A DNA stretch of 64,000 nucleotides from JAJRRL01 sp047404195. GTDB lineage: Bacteria; Pseudomonadota; Gammaproteobacteria; JAJRRL01. Each line of letters begins with the position of its first letter. Position 1 is the stretch's first letter. Shown here in pieces: positions 35,840-46,300 of the stretch. The stretch covers positions 62,001 to 126,000 of the forward strand of contig JBDOIU010000012.1 in assembly GCA_047404195.1 (NCBI GenBank). Reading direction: 5' to 3'. The notes below the pieces were generated by a model. It did no database searches, was not told where the DNA came from, and saw only the letters and a list, made by a program, of their open reading frames with translations. The position numbers and the translations under genes are program-made.

Positions 35840-36262
35840 TTCATACTGTCATATATTGGCACTAAATAACGAAAGAGCCGAGTGGTGTCTAGATGCAGTC
35901 GTGCTGTCTGTTCATGGTCCATTACTGAAAAAACACATGCATAAGTTTTGATTTTATAGGTTTAGATACGATTGGCTTTGGTTAGTATCAGTGAGTTATT
36001 TATTTAACGTACTATGGACCATCAATGGCTATTGTTCTGCATTGACTGCGCTAAGTATATCTTGTTGTTTGATTTTCTGGATGTGATTCAGTATCGTTGT
36101 TTTTTTGTTTTTCTGGCATATTGCTCGTAGGCGTCACAGCTGCTATTGCAATATGTTATTTTTGGTGGTGTGTTTTTGGTCGGCATGGTTGCATCTGTTT
36201 GTTGGTGTTTTGACGTTGTTTGTGTTACGATCTTGAGCAACTTCTAGTTGATGCGGTGCGAT
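35840..36262. other. 423-base non-coding stretch between xthA and gmk
   Basis: The stretch is T-rich and holds no supported gene. The only notable plus frame is a 38-codon hydrophobic one at 36013-36129 without a ribosome binding site. TGGTCCAT near 35915 and ATGGACCA near 36013 form an 8-base inverted pair about 100 bases apart. No clear terminator for xthA and no good promoter for gmk were found. Confidence 0.6.
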
Positions 36263-36877
36263 ATGACTGTAAAAGGTACACTTATTGTGGTAACTGCCCC
36301 TTCCGGTGCAGGTAAGACGACTTTGGTGCATGAGTTGGTTAATCAGGTCGATGATCTGATGATTTCCGTCTCGCATACGACGCGTGCACCGCGTGCTGCC
36401 GAGGTGGCTGGAAAGTCGTATCATTTTGTTTCACAATCAGATTTCTTTGATCGCATTGAGAAGGGGCTATTTTTAGAGCACGCCCTGGTCTATGGAAACT
36501 ACTACGGTACCTGTGCTGCATGGGTCCATGAGCAGCTGTCTGCAGGCACGGATGTGGTGTTGGAAATTGATTGGCAGGGCGCTTTGGCGATTCAAAAAAA
36601 GATGCCAGACTGTGTAACTGTATTTATTTTGCCACCGTCTGTGCAGGCGTTGGCTGATCGGTTGGGACGGCGAGCACAGGATTCTGATGTAGTAGTAGAG
36701 GCGCGTTTGGCTGCTGCTACGGAAGATATCTCGAAATATCAACACTTTGACTACCTGGTGCTGAATGAAGAGTTTGATCAGGCTTTGGCTCATTTGCGCG
36801 CTATCGTACTGGCTTCTCGCTCGCAACGCCAAAGAGCTGAAAAAAGACTGGCACCGGTGCTGGAAAGTTTGCTTTAA
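36263..36877 (+). CDS. gmk: Guanylate kinase
   Basis: Gmk phosphorylates GMP to GDP. The 204-residue product has the P-loop VTAPSGAGKTTLVHEL, the GMP-binding SVSHTTRAPR and YGNYYGT, and DVVLEIDWQGA. The ATG at 36263 gives the family N-terminus; ATG 36251 and TTG 36248 are in frame but no start has a strong ribosome binding site. It leads gmk-rpoZ-spoT-recG. Confidence 0.96.
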   Translation: MTVKGTLIVVTAPSGAGKTTLVHELVNQVDDLMISVSHTTRAPRAAEVAGKSYHFVSQSDFFDRIEKGLFLEHALVYGNYYGTCAAWVHEQLSAGTDVVLEIDWQGALAIQKKMPDCVTVFILPPSVQALADRLGRRAQDSDVVVEARLAAATEDISKYQHFDYLVLNEEFDQALAHLRAIVLASRSQRQRAEKRLAPVLESLL

Positions 36878-36915
36878 TTCGATTACACTGTTCATTTTTT
36901 CAATGGGGGAGCAGC

Positions 36916-37386
36916 ATGGCTCGCGTAACTGTAGAAGATTGTCTCAGATATTGTAAAAACCGTTTCCATCTTATCTTGGATGCTGCCAATCGCGCGCATC
37001 ATATACAGGTTGGTGCAGCTGAACCCATGGTTTCAATTGATAATGATAAGCCGACTGTGCTTGCTTTGAGAGAAATTGCGAAAGGTTTTGACGTCAATGC
37101 GCCGTTGGTTGATGAGTACCAGGCCGAAGCTGTTTCTGATGCTGAGTTAGCTGATCGTTTTATGGGCATTAAGACGGGTACGATTTTGCCAGATGCAATG
37201 CCTGAGATGGAGCAAGAGTTCTCTGCAACACCGTCAGCTTTCACAGTGGAAACACAGTCTCAGCCTTTCCCTGATGTATTCTTGAGCTCACAAATCGCAC
37301 AAAAAGCTGCTGAGCAAGCTGCAGCACAGCAGGCCCAGAAAGCAGCTGAAGATGATGCAGCTGAGCCAAAAGAGGGTACTGAGTAG
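36916..37386 (+). CDS. rpoZ: RNA polymerase omega subunit with long C-terminal extension
   Basis: Omega helps fold and assemble RNA polymerase and forms part of one ppGpp site. The first 70 residues match well (MARVTVEDCLRYCKNRFHLI, AANRAHHIQVG, NDKPTVLALREIAKG). The protein is 156 residues, against about 90 in E. coli; the extra tail includes an Ala/Gln/Lys-rich helix (SQIAQKAAEQAAAQQAQKAA) and an acidic end. GGGGGAG precedes the ATG. Its place between gmk and spoT is standard. Confidence 0.95.
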   Translation: MARVTVEDCLRYCKNRFHLILDAANRAHHIQVGAAEPMVSIDNDKPTVLALREIAKGFDVNAPLVDEYQAEAVSDAELADRFMGIKTGTILPDAMPEMEQEFSATPSAFTVETQSQPFPDVFLSSQIAQKAAEQAAAQQAQKAAEDDAAEPKEGTE

Positions 37387-37606
37387 ATACCCCAGCGCTT
37401 TTTTGATGTGAGTTCTGCCGCTATGGTGGCGTTTCCCCTCATATTCTGCATGTCACGGTAGTATCTTTACTAACAGATCTTTGTAAAAAAGTGTATGATA
37501 TAAGTATCTGTATTTGGCTCGCCATGTTGAGCTGATTATGCTTTATTGTGCCCTTAATCTGAGCTAGACACGGGTGCTGACATGCGGTGAAGACAGGAGA
37601 CGCGAC

Positions 37607-39715
37607 ATGCGGCGTTTGTTTAAACGATTGAGACGACGATTAGAATACATGGATGACTTGCGCGTCGAGCTGATCCGTGAAGCCTACTTATTCGCTGCTG
37701 AGGGCCATGATGGCCAAAAACGCCGTACTGGTGAACCTTATATCACACACCCTGTGGATGTGGCCTGTATTTTAGCGGAATATAAATTAGACCACCTCAC
37801 CATTATTGCCGCGTTGTTGCATGATACGATAGAAGACACCGCCATTTCTAAAGAAGATATTATCAGTCGCTTTGGAGAGACGGCGGCTAATATTGTTGAT
37901 GGTGTGAGTAAGCTTGAAAAAATTTCTTTTGCATCTCGTCTGGAGGCGCAAGCTGAAAATTTTCGTAAGATGATTTTGGCGATGACGCAAGACATCCGTG
38001 TGATTTTGGTTAAGCTGGCTGACCGTTTACATAATATGCGCACTTTGGGCGCGTTACATCCACAAAAAAAGCGTCGCATTGCGCGCGAGACCTTAGAAAT
38101 ATTTTCCCCAATCGCAAAGCGTTTGGGAATGCGAGAGATGTCAATGGAGCTGGAGGAGTTGTCATTCTCAGCTTTGTATCCAATGCGGCATCGCGTGTTG
38201 CAAAATGCCGTGCGGCGGGCGCGAGGCAATCGCAAAAAAGTGCTGGGCTTAATTGACAAAACATTTCGAGAAGGTTTGCAGGCAGCTCAATTTCCAACAT
38301 GCGCCATTGAAGGTCGTGAAAAGCACTTATACAGTATTTACCGTAAAATGGTTCGTAAAAAACTCACATTCAGTGAGATCATGGACGTCTATGCTTTTCG
38401 TTTGATTGTCGACAGTGTGGATACATGTTATCGCGTGTTGGGTTTGGTGCATTGTCTTTTCAAGCCAGTACCTGAGCGTTTTAAAGATTACATAGCGATA
38501 CCGAAAGCCAATGGCTATCAGTCTTTGCATACGACGTTGTTTGGTCCGTATGGTTTACCCATTGAGGTTCAGATACGCACGACGGATATGGATCGTTTAG
38601 CCAATCAGGGAATTGCCGCGCATTGGTTGTATAAAAAGTCAGATGAATCTGGGGTGATGTCAGAGCATCGAGCGCAGGCTTGGGTGCAAAACTTACTTGA
38701 GATGCAGCGTGATTCAGGTAGCTCGTTGGATTTCATAGAAAGTGTGAAAATCGATTTATTTCCTGATGAAGTGTATGTGTTTACTCCGCGTGGTGATATC
38801 GTTTCATTACCAGCGGGTTCTACACCAATTGACTTAGCATATTCAGTGCATACCGATATTGGTAACCATTGTGTTTCTGTACGCATTGACCGGCAAGTTG
38901 CATCATTATCAGCGCCATTATCCAATGGTCAAACAGTCGAAATTGTCACTTCAGAGACAGCGAGACCGAGTCCAGCCTGGTTGGATTTTGTGGTAACAGG
39001 TAAAGCGAAGGCGGCCATTAGGCACTACCTCAAAACGCGCAAACGTCAGGATTCGATTACCCTTGGAAGACAGTTGTTGAAAAAGGCGTTGTCTGCTTTA
39101 GGTGTGCCACTACGTAAAGTGGATGATGCACAGATGGCAGAAGTGTTGCGGCAACTCAATTATACATCCTTGGATGACGTACTTGAAGACATTGGTTTGG
39201 GAAATCGTTTGGCTGCCATGGTGGCACAACAGCTGATTCAAGCGAGTACGCTATCCTCTACAGTAGAGCAAGATGATGCACCGCTCATGATTCAGGGTAC
39301 AGAGGGTATGGCAATTGAGCTATCAGATTGCTGTCATCCCATTCCTGGAGATCCACTCATTGGTGTGATTCGAGTTGGGCATGGTATTCGTGTGCACCGT
39401 GAATCTTGTCCGGTTTTGTTGCGTTTACGGCGCCATCCTGAGCGTATGATTCCTTTGCGCTGGGCGCATAATGACGACCAGGACTTTACATCGATCCTGC
39501 GTTTGGAATTGGGCAATAAGCAAGGCGTGTTGGCTGAAGTCATGGCATCAGTGGCGCAGGCACGCACGAATATTGAAAACATAGAAGTGATTGAGCGAAC
39601 AGCTAATTATGCCATCATTGATTTACAGCTCATGGTGCAAAGTCGGCAGCATTTAGCGGTTGTGCTGCGTGAATTAAGGGGTTTACGTTCTGTATTGAAA
39701 GTGGTGCGCCCTTAG
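37607..39715 (+). CDS. spoT: Bifunctional (p)ppGpp synthetase/hydrolase SpoT
   Basis: SpoT makes and degrades the stringent-response alarmone. The 702-residue product has the hydrolase HD domain intact (YITHPVDVACILAEY, ALLHDTIEDTAIS, LVKLADRLHNMRTL), so hydrolysis is expected. The synthetase region follows (EGREKHLYSIYRKM, YAFRLIVD, FKDYIAIPKANGYQSLHTT), then a TGS domain (VYVFTPRGDIVSLPAGSTPIDLAYSVHTDIG) and a C-terminal ACT domain. The start at 37607 follows AGGAG; a frame 11 codons longer is possible. Confidence 0.96.
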   Translation: MRRLFKRLRRRLEYMDDLRVELIREAYLFAAEGHDGQKRRTGEPYITHPVDVACILAEYKLDHLTIIAALLHDTIEDTAISKEDIISRFGETAANIVDGVSKLEKISFASRLEAQAENFRKMILAMTQDIRVILVKLADRLHNMRTLGALHPQKKRRIARETLEIFSPIAKRLGMREMSMELEELSFSALYPMRHRVLQNAVRRARGNRKKVLGLIDKTFREGLQAAQFPTCAIEGREKHLYSIYRKMVRKKLTFSEIMDVYAFRLIVDSVDTCYRVLGLVHCLFKPVPERFKDYIAIPKANGYQSLHTTLFGPYGLPIEVQIRTTDMDRLANQGIAAHWLYKKSDESGVMSEHRAQAWVQNLLEMQRDSGSSLDFIESVKIDLFPDEVYVFTPRGDIVSLPAGSTPIDLAYSVHTDIGNHCVSVRIDRQVASLSAPLSNGQTVEIVTSETARPSPAWLDFVVTGKAKAAIRHYLKTRKRQDSITLGRQLLKKALSALGVPLRKVDDAQMAEVLRQLNYTSLDDVLEDIGLGNRLAAMVAQQLIQASTLSSTVEQDDAPLMIQGTEGMAIELSDCCHPIPGDPLIGVIRVGHGIRVHRESCPVLLRLRRHPERMIPLRWAHNDDQDFTSILRLELGNKQGVLAEVMASVAQARTNIENIEVIERTANYAIIDLQLMVQSRQHLAVVLRELRGLRSVLKVVRP

Positions 39716-39742
39716 TGTGGTGTATGATATCGGAGGCATAAG

Positions 39743-41836
39743 GTGTTAGATCAGTACCCGGTGAGTCAATTGCGTGGTGTTGGACCCAAAACCTTGCAGC
39801 GTTTACACAAAATCAATATCCACAGTATCTTTGATTTATTGTTACATTTGCCGCGTCAATATGAGGACCGCAGTACATGCTATAGCATTGCATCTATTAT
39901 GCCGGAGCAGTATGCGCGTGTTGAGGCAGAGATTTGTTCTGCGCGTGTTGTATTTGGTCGTCGGCGTCAATTGGTGTGTGAAATAAAGGATGATACGGGG
40001 CATTTGCAGCTGCGTTTTTTTCATTTTAATGCACAGCAGAAAGCGGCTTTATCGGCCACAGGTGAGCGCATTACTTGTTATGGTCAACTGCGTCGGCAAT
40101 CAGCTGGCACACGCACGATGATTCACCCAGAATATGCGATTGGCGAAGCCGCTTTAGCTAAAGTTTCTACAGAGCGTTTGACACCGATTTATCCGAGCAC
40201 GACGGGTTTACAGCAGGCCAGTTTTCACCAGCTTATACAGCAGGCATTGCATTTTTTGCAGCAAATGCCCGATGCATTGATTGAGATTCTGCCAGAGGCG
40301 TTGCGCACACAGCATGAGTTGCCAGCCATACGTGAGGCACTGGCGTATGTGCACCAACCACCATTGGATGCTGATTGTGCGCAATTACAGGCTAGGCAGC
40401 ACCCAATGCAGCAGCGATTGATGCTAGAAGAATTACTGGCGCATCAGTGGGGTGCTCAGCAAAATCGCACACAGACACCATTGCGGGCGATTGCCTTTGA
40501 TGTGGGTGTTGGGTCTGCGGGTCGACGGTTGCAAGATCGTTTGCGTGCGCAATGTCCCTTTACTTTGACTGGCGCACAGGAGCGCGTTATTGCAGAAATT
40601 GCTGCCGATTGTCAGCGCTCCCAGCCGATGATGCGTTTATTACAGGGCGATGTTGGTTCAGGTAAAACATTGGTGGCAGCGATGTGTGCTTGTTTGGCGG
40701 TGGCGCAGGGCGGGCAGGTAGCGGTGATGGTGCCGACAGAGATACTGGCTCAGCAGCATTATGCGGCTTTTCAAGGTTTTTTAGGTGCTCTGGATGTGCA
40801 AGTAGAATCGCTTATGGGCTCACAGAACACGGCTCAGCGGCGTGAGAGTTTACATGCAATTGCAATGGGCCAGGCGCAGGTAGTGGTGGGCACGCAGGCC
40901 TTGTTTCAAGAGGCTGTGACGTTTGCAAACTTATTGCTGGTGATCACAGACGAGCAGCATCGTTTTGGGGTAAAGCAGCGTTTATCGTTACAGGAAAAGG
41001 CGAGGCAAGATACTTGGCCACATCAGTTAATCATGACAGCAACACCGATTCCACGTTCTTTGTCCATGGTTGCCTTTGCGCATTGTGATCAATCCATTAT
41101 TGACGAGTTGCCACCTGGTCGACAGCCTATTGTGACTTCGGTTATTTCAAGCAGTAAAATGGCGCAAGTTGCAGCACGAATTGCTCAGCAGTGTGCTGAT
41201 GGTGCGCAGTGCTACTGGGTTTGTCCATTGGTTGAGGAATCTGAGAGCTTAGCATGCCAGGCAGTGACAGTCCGTTTTGAGGTGCTGCAGGCTTTGTTGC
41301 CGCAGTGCCGCGTGGCTTGCTTGCATGGTCAGATGCCAGCAGCAGATAAAACCGCGGTCATGCAGGCGTTTCATCGCGGTGAAACACAGGTTTTGGTTTC
41401 TACAACTGTGATTGAGGTTGGTGTTGACGTGCCCAATGCCAGTATGATGATCATTGAAGATGCAACTCGCTTTGGTTTGGCGCAATTGCATCAGTTACGG
41501 GGGCGCGTTGGGCGAGGCACACGCGCCAGTTACTGTGTTTTGTTGTACCAAACACCGCTGTCACGCCAGGCGCGGCAGCGTTTGGCCATCATGCGCGAGC
41601 ATGCAGATGGTTTTGCTATCGCGAATGAGGATCTGAAAATGCGCGGGCCAGGGGCGTTATTGGGGCAGGCGCAAGCAGGCTTTGATTGTTTTAGGTTATT
41701 ACAGCTGCAAGATGAGCTGCGTGTATTGCCATTGGCACAGCAATTGTTGGCGGATATGCCAGCGCAACCCTATACAGCACAGCATGCGTTGCTACATGCC
41801 TGGACGCGGCAAGCATTGCAATATCTGATGGCTTGA
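39743..41836 (+). CDS. recG: ATP-dependent DNA helicase RecG
   Basis: RecG remodels stalled replication forks and Holliday junctions. The 697-residue product has the N-terminal wedge with LRGVGPKTLQRLHKINIHSIFDLLLHLP, Walker A LQGDVGSGKTLVA, Walker B DEQHRFGVKQR, MTATPIPRSL, and the helicase C motifs STTVIEVGVDVPNA and QLHQLRGRVGRG. It starts with GTG at 39743, six bases after CGGAGG. Confidence 0.97.
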   Translation: MLDQYPVSQLRGVGPKTLQRLHKINIHSIFDLLLHLPRQYEDRSTCYSIASIMPEQYARVEAEICSARVVFGRRRQLVCEIKDDTGHLQLRFFHFNAQQKAALSATGERITCYGQLRRQSAGTRTMIHPEYAIGEAALAKVSTERLTPIYPSTTGLQQASFHQLIQQALHFLQQMPDALIEILPEALRTQHELPAIREALAYVHQPPLDADCAQLQARQHPMQQRLMLEELLAHQWGAQQNRTQTPLRAIAFDVGVGSAGRRLQDRLRAQCPFTLTGAQERVIAEIAADCQRSQPMMRLLQGDVGSGKTLVAAMCACLAVAQGGQVAVMVPTEILAQQHYAAFQGFLGALDVQVESLMGSQNTAQRRESLHAIAMGQAQVVVGTQALFQEAVTFANLLLVITDEQHRFGVKQRLSLQEKARQDTWPHQLIMTATPIPRSLSMVAFAHCDQSIIDELPPGRQPIVTSVISSSKMAQVAARIAQQCADGAQCYWVCPLVEESESLACQAVTVRFEVLQALLPQCRVACLHGQMPAADKTAVMQAFHRGETQVLVSTTVIEVGVDVPNASMMIIEDATRFGLAQLHQLRGRVGRGTRASYCVLLYQTPLSRQARQRLAIMREHADGFAIANEDLKMRGPGALLGQAQAGFDCFRLLQLQDELRVLPLAQQLLADMPAQPYTAQHALLHAWTRQALQYLMA

Positions 41837-42228
41837 CACATTCATTGTGCCAGTTGAGTCGGCGTTCGAGCGCATGTTATTTTTCAGTGTAATGCTTTGA
41901 TGATAATCCATTGGCCTAAGTTGGGGATTTATGCAGAATATGCGAACAACCCTATACATAAGAGTATATCAGGGCACCATAAACCCCGAAAAGGGGCAAA
42001 AACAAGACGTAATCTGCACTTTTTGTGAGACATTGGCCCTATTTAAATTATTTTCAAAGAAATAATTGCTAATGTCTTGTGGTTTGACTACTATCGAGGT
42101 TGAGCAAGAAGGAAATTGCCTCTGGTTTTTTCTTTCTAATGTTTTCGGTTGCAAGGGATTGTGATACTCACTTCAATATCTTCACTTGTTTACTGAATTT
42201 TTTAACTGATCAAAGAGGGGAAAAACTT
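41837..42228. other. 392-base region upstream of the outer-membrane protein gene
   Basis: No gene is supported here. CCCC-GAAAA-GGGG near 41985 forms a small hairpin without a T run, possibly a weak recG terminator. A nested palindrome lies at 42028-42077 and is listed separately. No promoter with two good boxes was found, so the position of the start of transcription is unclear. Confidence 0.6.
42028..42077. repeat. Nested inverted repeat in the upstream region of the porin-like gene
   Basis: Outer arms AGACATT and AATGTCT enclose inner arms AATTATTT and AAATAATT around a six-base loop. The left spacer is 11 bases and the right three. It lies 150 bases before the ATG and could fold in the leader RNA or act as an operator; the sequence does not decide between these. 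Confidence 0.5.
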
Positions 42229-42984
42229 ATGACAGTAAAAAAAATAGCGATTGTGACCGCAGTCAGTGTTGCAGCGTTGGGAATGAGTTCATCTTTTGCA
42301 GGTGGGCATTACACAGCACCCGTTGCTGATCACTCAGGCGTTTACGTAGAAGTTAACGCAGCAGCAGCAATGCGTAATGTAGAGGAAAACTCCTCCTTAA
42401 CAGCGACAGCTGCAACTGCGTCAGCAGGAAACTTTAAAAATGGTAAGAGTGGATTCTCTTTCGGTGCTGGCTTAGGTTATGCCTTCAGCAAGACTTGGGG
42501 CGTAGAAGTTGGGTATCAGTGGCTTCCTAAAACTGATCTCGACGCAACTGGTTCTTATAGCACAGCATTGAATGCAGCATCATTGAGTGCAGCCGACAAG
42601 GTAAATGTTAAGTCATGGATGATGCACATGGCACTTAAAGCATCTCTCCCTGTCAGTGATAGTGTTTCTGCCTTCAGTAAGTTTGGTGTTGCATGTACTC
42701 ACAATGATGTGAAGCTAACAGGCACTTCTGCGTCGTCGTCTGCCTACACTCACTCAAGAGACACATCATACATGAACACATTTTTCGGTGTTGGTTTAGC
42801 TTACCATATCGACAGCAACTGGTCAGTATCTCTTGAATATGATCATGCAGCTGGTGGTAAGAAAGTCTCTTCGGCAGCTGGTAAGGTAATGCTAGCCTCT
42901 TCGACTGGTACTGAAGCTGGTACACATGTATTCCCAGCATACAATGTATTCAAACTGAATGTAGGTTACTTCTTCAACGTATAA
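42229..42984 (+). CDS. Outer-membrane beta-barrel protein (OmpW/OmpA-like)
   Basis: The 251-residue product has a clear signal peptide (MTVKKIAIVTAVSVAALGMS, cleavage near SFA-GG). The mature part has alternating amphipathic strands such as GFSFGAGLGYAFSKTWGVEVGYQW, FFGVGLAYHIDSNWSVSLEYDHA and a last strand ending VFKLNVGYFFNV, with the terminal aromatic-X pattern of barrel proteins. A small eight-strand barrel of the outer-membrane beta-barrel superfamily is most likely; it lacks the OmpA peptidoglycan-binding domain. Ser/Thr/Ala-rich loops could be surface-exposed. GAGGGG precedes the ATG at 42229, and a strong terminator follows, so it is monocistronic. Confidence 0.85.
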   Translation: MTVKKIAIVTAVSVAALGMSSSFAGGHYTAPVADHSGVYVEVNAAAAMRNVEENSSLTATAATASAGNFKNGKSGFSFGAGLGYAFSKTWGVEVGYQWLPKTDLDATGSYSTALNAASLSAADKVNVKSWMMHMALKASLPVSDSVSAFSKFGVACTHNDVKLTGTSASSSAYTHSRDTSYMNTFFGVGLAYHIDSNWSVSLEYDHAAGGKKVSSAAGKVMLASSTGTEAGTHVFPAYNVFKLNVGYFFNV

Positions 42985-43002
42985 TTCATTATTATATGTT
43001 TG

Positions 43003-43031
43003 AAAAGGCTCCCTTTGGGGGCCTTTTTTTT
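43003..43031 (+). terminator. Rho-independent terminator of the outer-membrane protein gene
   Basis: GGCTCCC, a three-base loop and GGGGGCC form a seven-pair stem, flanked by A and followed by eight T residues, 22 bases after the stop codon. Confidence 0.95.
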
Positions 43032-43362
43032 GTCCGTTTATTTTATAGTATGAGTAAGATGGTGTCATCAGACATATTGAGTTTATTTTAAATTGAAAAA
43101 TCATGTATTGATATCGATGATGGTGGGTTGTATGGATGGTAGCGTGGTGTTGTTAGATTTGTTAGTCATGTAATTTAGATTGATGATGTTAAATAGTCGC
43201 GTAGATTTATTCCCTATCCAAGTAGATTCAACGTATCAATAGATATGCGTCATCACAATACTGGTGCACTCTGCTACTTCAGGTGGTGGTGTTGATCGCT
43301 GATGCTTATATTGTCTGTTTGCCAGTCAGTATACGTGTTGTTGTAAAGCACAACATTCGAAA
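43032..43362. other. 331-base non-coding stretch before tamB 3' end
   Basis: No frame with a start and ribosome binding site is supported. The stretch is A+T- and TG-rich and lies between two convergent transcripts. A weak inverted pair TGTTGT/ACAACA near 43337-43357, close to the tamB stop, lacks a T run. Confidence 0.55.
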
Positions 43363-46300
43363 TCAATGGTGATGTGTTTGTTTGTGAAAGATCTTTAACA
43401 GGTGCTGTAAGGTACTGAAAGAGTAGAGGACATCAGCGCCACTGCCTAGCGTGCCTGATTCTGTTTGTACGCTCCAGTGCGGTGATAGCGTATAACGTAG
43501 CTGGTAAACAGAATAGTTACTGGATAGACCGCGTGTATAGCGCAAGTAAATTTTAGGTGTGATATAGCGACCAACCACAAAAGCCTCTTCATAGGCACCG
43601 ACGGGTACACCAATGTTAGAGAGTGAGATACCGCGCTTAACGCCAAACTCACTGAATCCGACCGCTTCCTGGATCAAAATGGCACGTGTTTTCGGGTCAA
43701 GGTGTCCAGACTTTTTAGGCAGTTCAGCCAATGCGTGTAATATGGCAGCGGTATTTAATGATTGGTTGGGGTTTGCGGCGCGTCCAAAGGCAAAATAGGA
43801 CAAGATGTCATCATTTGATAGCTTAGGATCGTTACTGAAGGGTAGGATGATTGGATCATTGACAGTACCAGAGAATGTCAAGCCAACCTGCAGGGCTTTG
43901 TTTTTCGGCATGCCCATGTTGTGTAGATGCGCGATTGTGCGTGCAATATTGAAGTCAAATTGTGGATTGTCCAGTGCTTGTCCATCGTAGCGAATGTTGG
44001 CCTTTGGATTCAGGCGAAACACAATACCCAACAAGTGAATACTACCATTGGCTATGTGTAATTGGCCATTGGCATGAATGGTGCTGTCATCGCCTGTTTT
44101 ATGTATTTGTAGCTCACCATGAATGGCCGCCTTCATGAGTTTGGTATCTAAATGAATGCCATCGTTCGAGTGTAGTCGCAGATTCAGTGCCAATTGATCA
44201 TCTTCACCTGCCTTATCAGGGTCTGTTGAGATGACATTGATATCTGCAGGTAGGGTAGCTGCATTATGCAATGCGGTGAGTTTGATAATGGCTTTAGGGA
44301 TATTGACATCCCCCGAGACGCTCAATAGTCCTGGCTTGTAGGTGAGTTGTACATTGGGTTTGCCGTAGACGACATATTCTGGTTTGTTAATCAGTAAGAT
44401 ATTTTGTCCGGTGATATTGGCTGCCAGGCTCAAGCTGCGTGGTTTTGCAGTGACCAGATTAATTTGTCCTTTGATTTGTATGGGCTGACCTTGTGTTGTA
44501 GCTTGCATTGCTAGCTGTGCCTGGTTACGTTGCAACTGGATCTTGGCATCAGCGGCTTGTAATTGTCGATCCAATGCTGTTACCAGGATGTGCGCGTTAT
44601 GCAAGGATAGGTTGCCAGAAAAAACCGGTTCATTCAGATTACCTGCAATATCCAATTGTCCTATCAATTGACCTTGCGTGATTGCAAAGCGCGTTTCGTC
44701 AATATGCGCTAGAGGTGGTAGGTTGGTTGTATTGATATTGAGTTGCGCTGTTAGCGGGCGTTGTAGCCAGCTCAGTTTTGGTGTGCGTATTAGGTTGGAT
44801 GTGAGGTGTAGTTTACCGGCATTGGCCAGTGTCATATCGGTATCAAGTTGCCAATTTTCTTCGGTGAGGGTGGATTGTACATGCGTTTTTTTCAGCTGCA
44901 TGCTGTGTTCCCAGCCTGATCTGCGTAGGCGTCCACCGACGATATCAACGCTGCCGGTGGCTTGTAGAGGGTTGCGACTGTACTGTGACAGTTGCAATGT
45001 CATGCTGTTATGTGGGCTAGTTAGCAGTAGGCTGGGTACGCGTAGATGTGTCCAGTGCGCGATGGGTAGGTTTTGGCCCTGCAAGTTGATTTGCCACTTT
45101 GGGCCTTGCCAATGCCAGTGTAAACACAGCTGCTGTTGTTGGTGTTGCCAGCATTGTTTGGGTTGTGTGATGGCGTTAGCACTGATGTCGATACTGGGAT
45201 GGCCTTGTAAGAGCCATTGATGCGCTCCCTGCATGAGGGTGAATGATTGCCAGTGGCCTAACCAGTGATGTTGTTTGTTGGGGCTGGCTGTTAGAGAAAA
45301 GGTACCGTGTTGCAGGTCCCAGTGTGGAAAATCACTGTCAATTTTCCCATCGATTGTCACTTGTTGTGATTGGCCTTGGGCACTGAGCATCAGGTGATGG
45401 AATGCTAACTCATAGTGTTCAAATTCGCTGGCCGTGGCTTTAGCCTGCCGAATATAAAATGGCGCCCAGTGTGCGTTCCATTGCACGGATAATGTTTTGG
45501 CAGTGTAATTGGGAGCGTGAAAGTGTGTGGCCGTGAATTTGCCGAGGGTATCTTTGCCGTCCCACTGCCCTTGTGAGTCGATTTCACCGCCGGGTAAAGC
45601 TGCATTTATTTTATTTAGGTCGGAACCGCGTACATGCCAGCGAATCGCTGTGTGCTGTCCCCAGTCGCCTGTGCTGTCAATGAGTAACGTATGCGTTTGT
45701 GCCGATACTTGGTAGTGTAGTTGTTTTTGCTGTTGGTTCCAGGTACCTGTTGAGTGTACGCTGGCTTTGGTGATGTCTGGCCAGCTTGGTACAATGAGCG
45801 AGAGACGGTTTTGCTGCATATCAGCATCAAGCTGCCATTGCCAGCCTTGCCGCCAGTGCAATGCCAATGTTCCACTGATATGCCCACCCAGTAATTGTCC
45901 AGGTAAAATGCGTGCTGTCAGGCTGTCACGATTGCCTTGACCCTGTAATGTCATCAACGATTGACTGTCACTCAGTTTGAGTTGGAAGTTATATTGTTGC
46001 GGTGTGCCATTCAGATAGCCTTCGATGTGTTTGAGATTGCTGATATTCGTCATGGCCTGTAGTTTAAATTGCATGTTCTGTTTTTCAAGGGCGCTGCTAA
46101 GCTGTAGTTGTTGCATGACAATGGGTTGTTGGCGTTGTGGTATACGCAATGTCAGATGTTGGATGGCAGCACGGTCGATGGTTAATTGCGAGGGGAGGGT
46201 GAGGTGGCTGCTGGTACTGTCGGACGCTTTGAGTTCGATGGTCGCTTTTTCTGCTGAAAAGTCGGCAATGGAAAGGTGTCCTGAAAAAATGTCCCATGGA

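Noticed and set aside
35900..36020. Inverted pair TGGTCCAT/ATGGACCA as a mobile-element end
   Set aside because: Eight bases about 100 apart can occur by chance; there is no flanking target duplication or transposase.
36013..36129. 38-codon hydrophobic frame between xthA and gmk
   Set aside because: There is no ribosome binding site or promoter, and composition follows the T-rich background.
44678..45220. 180-codon plus frame inside tamB
   Set aside because: Cys/Ser/Arg-rich composition typical of an antisense shadow; tamB is clear on the other strand.
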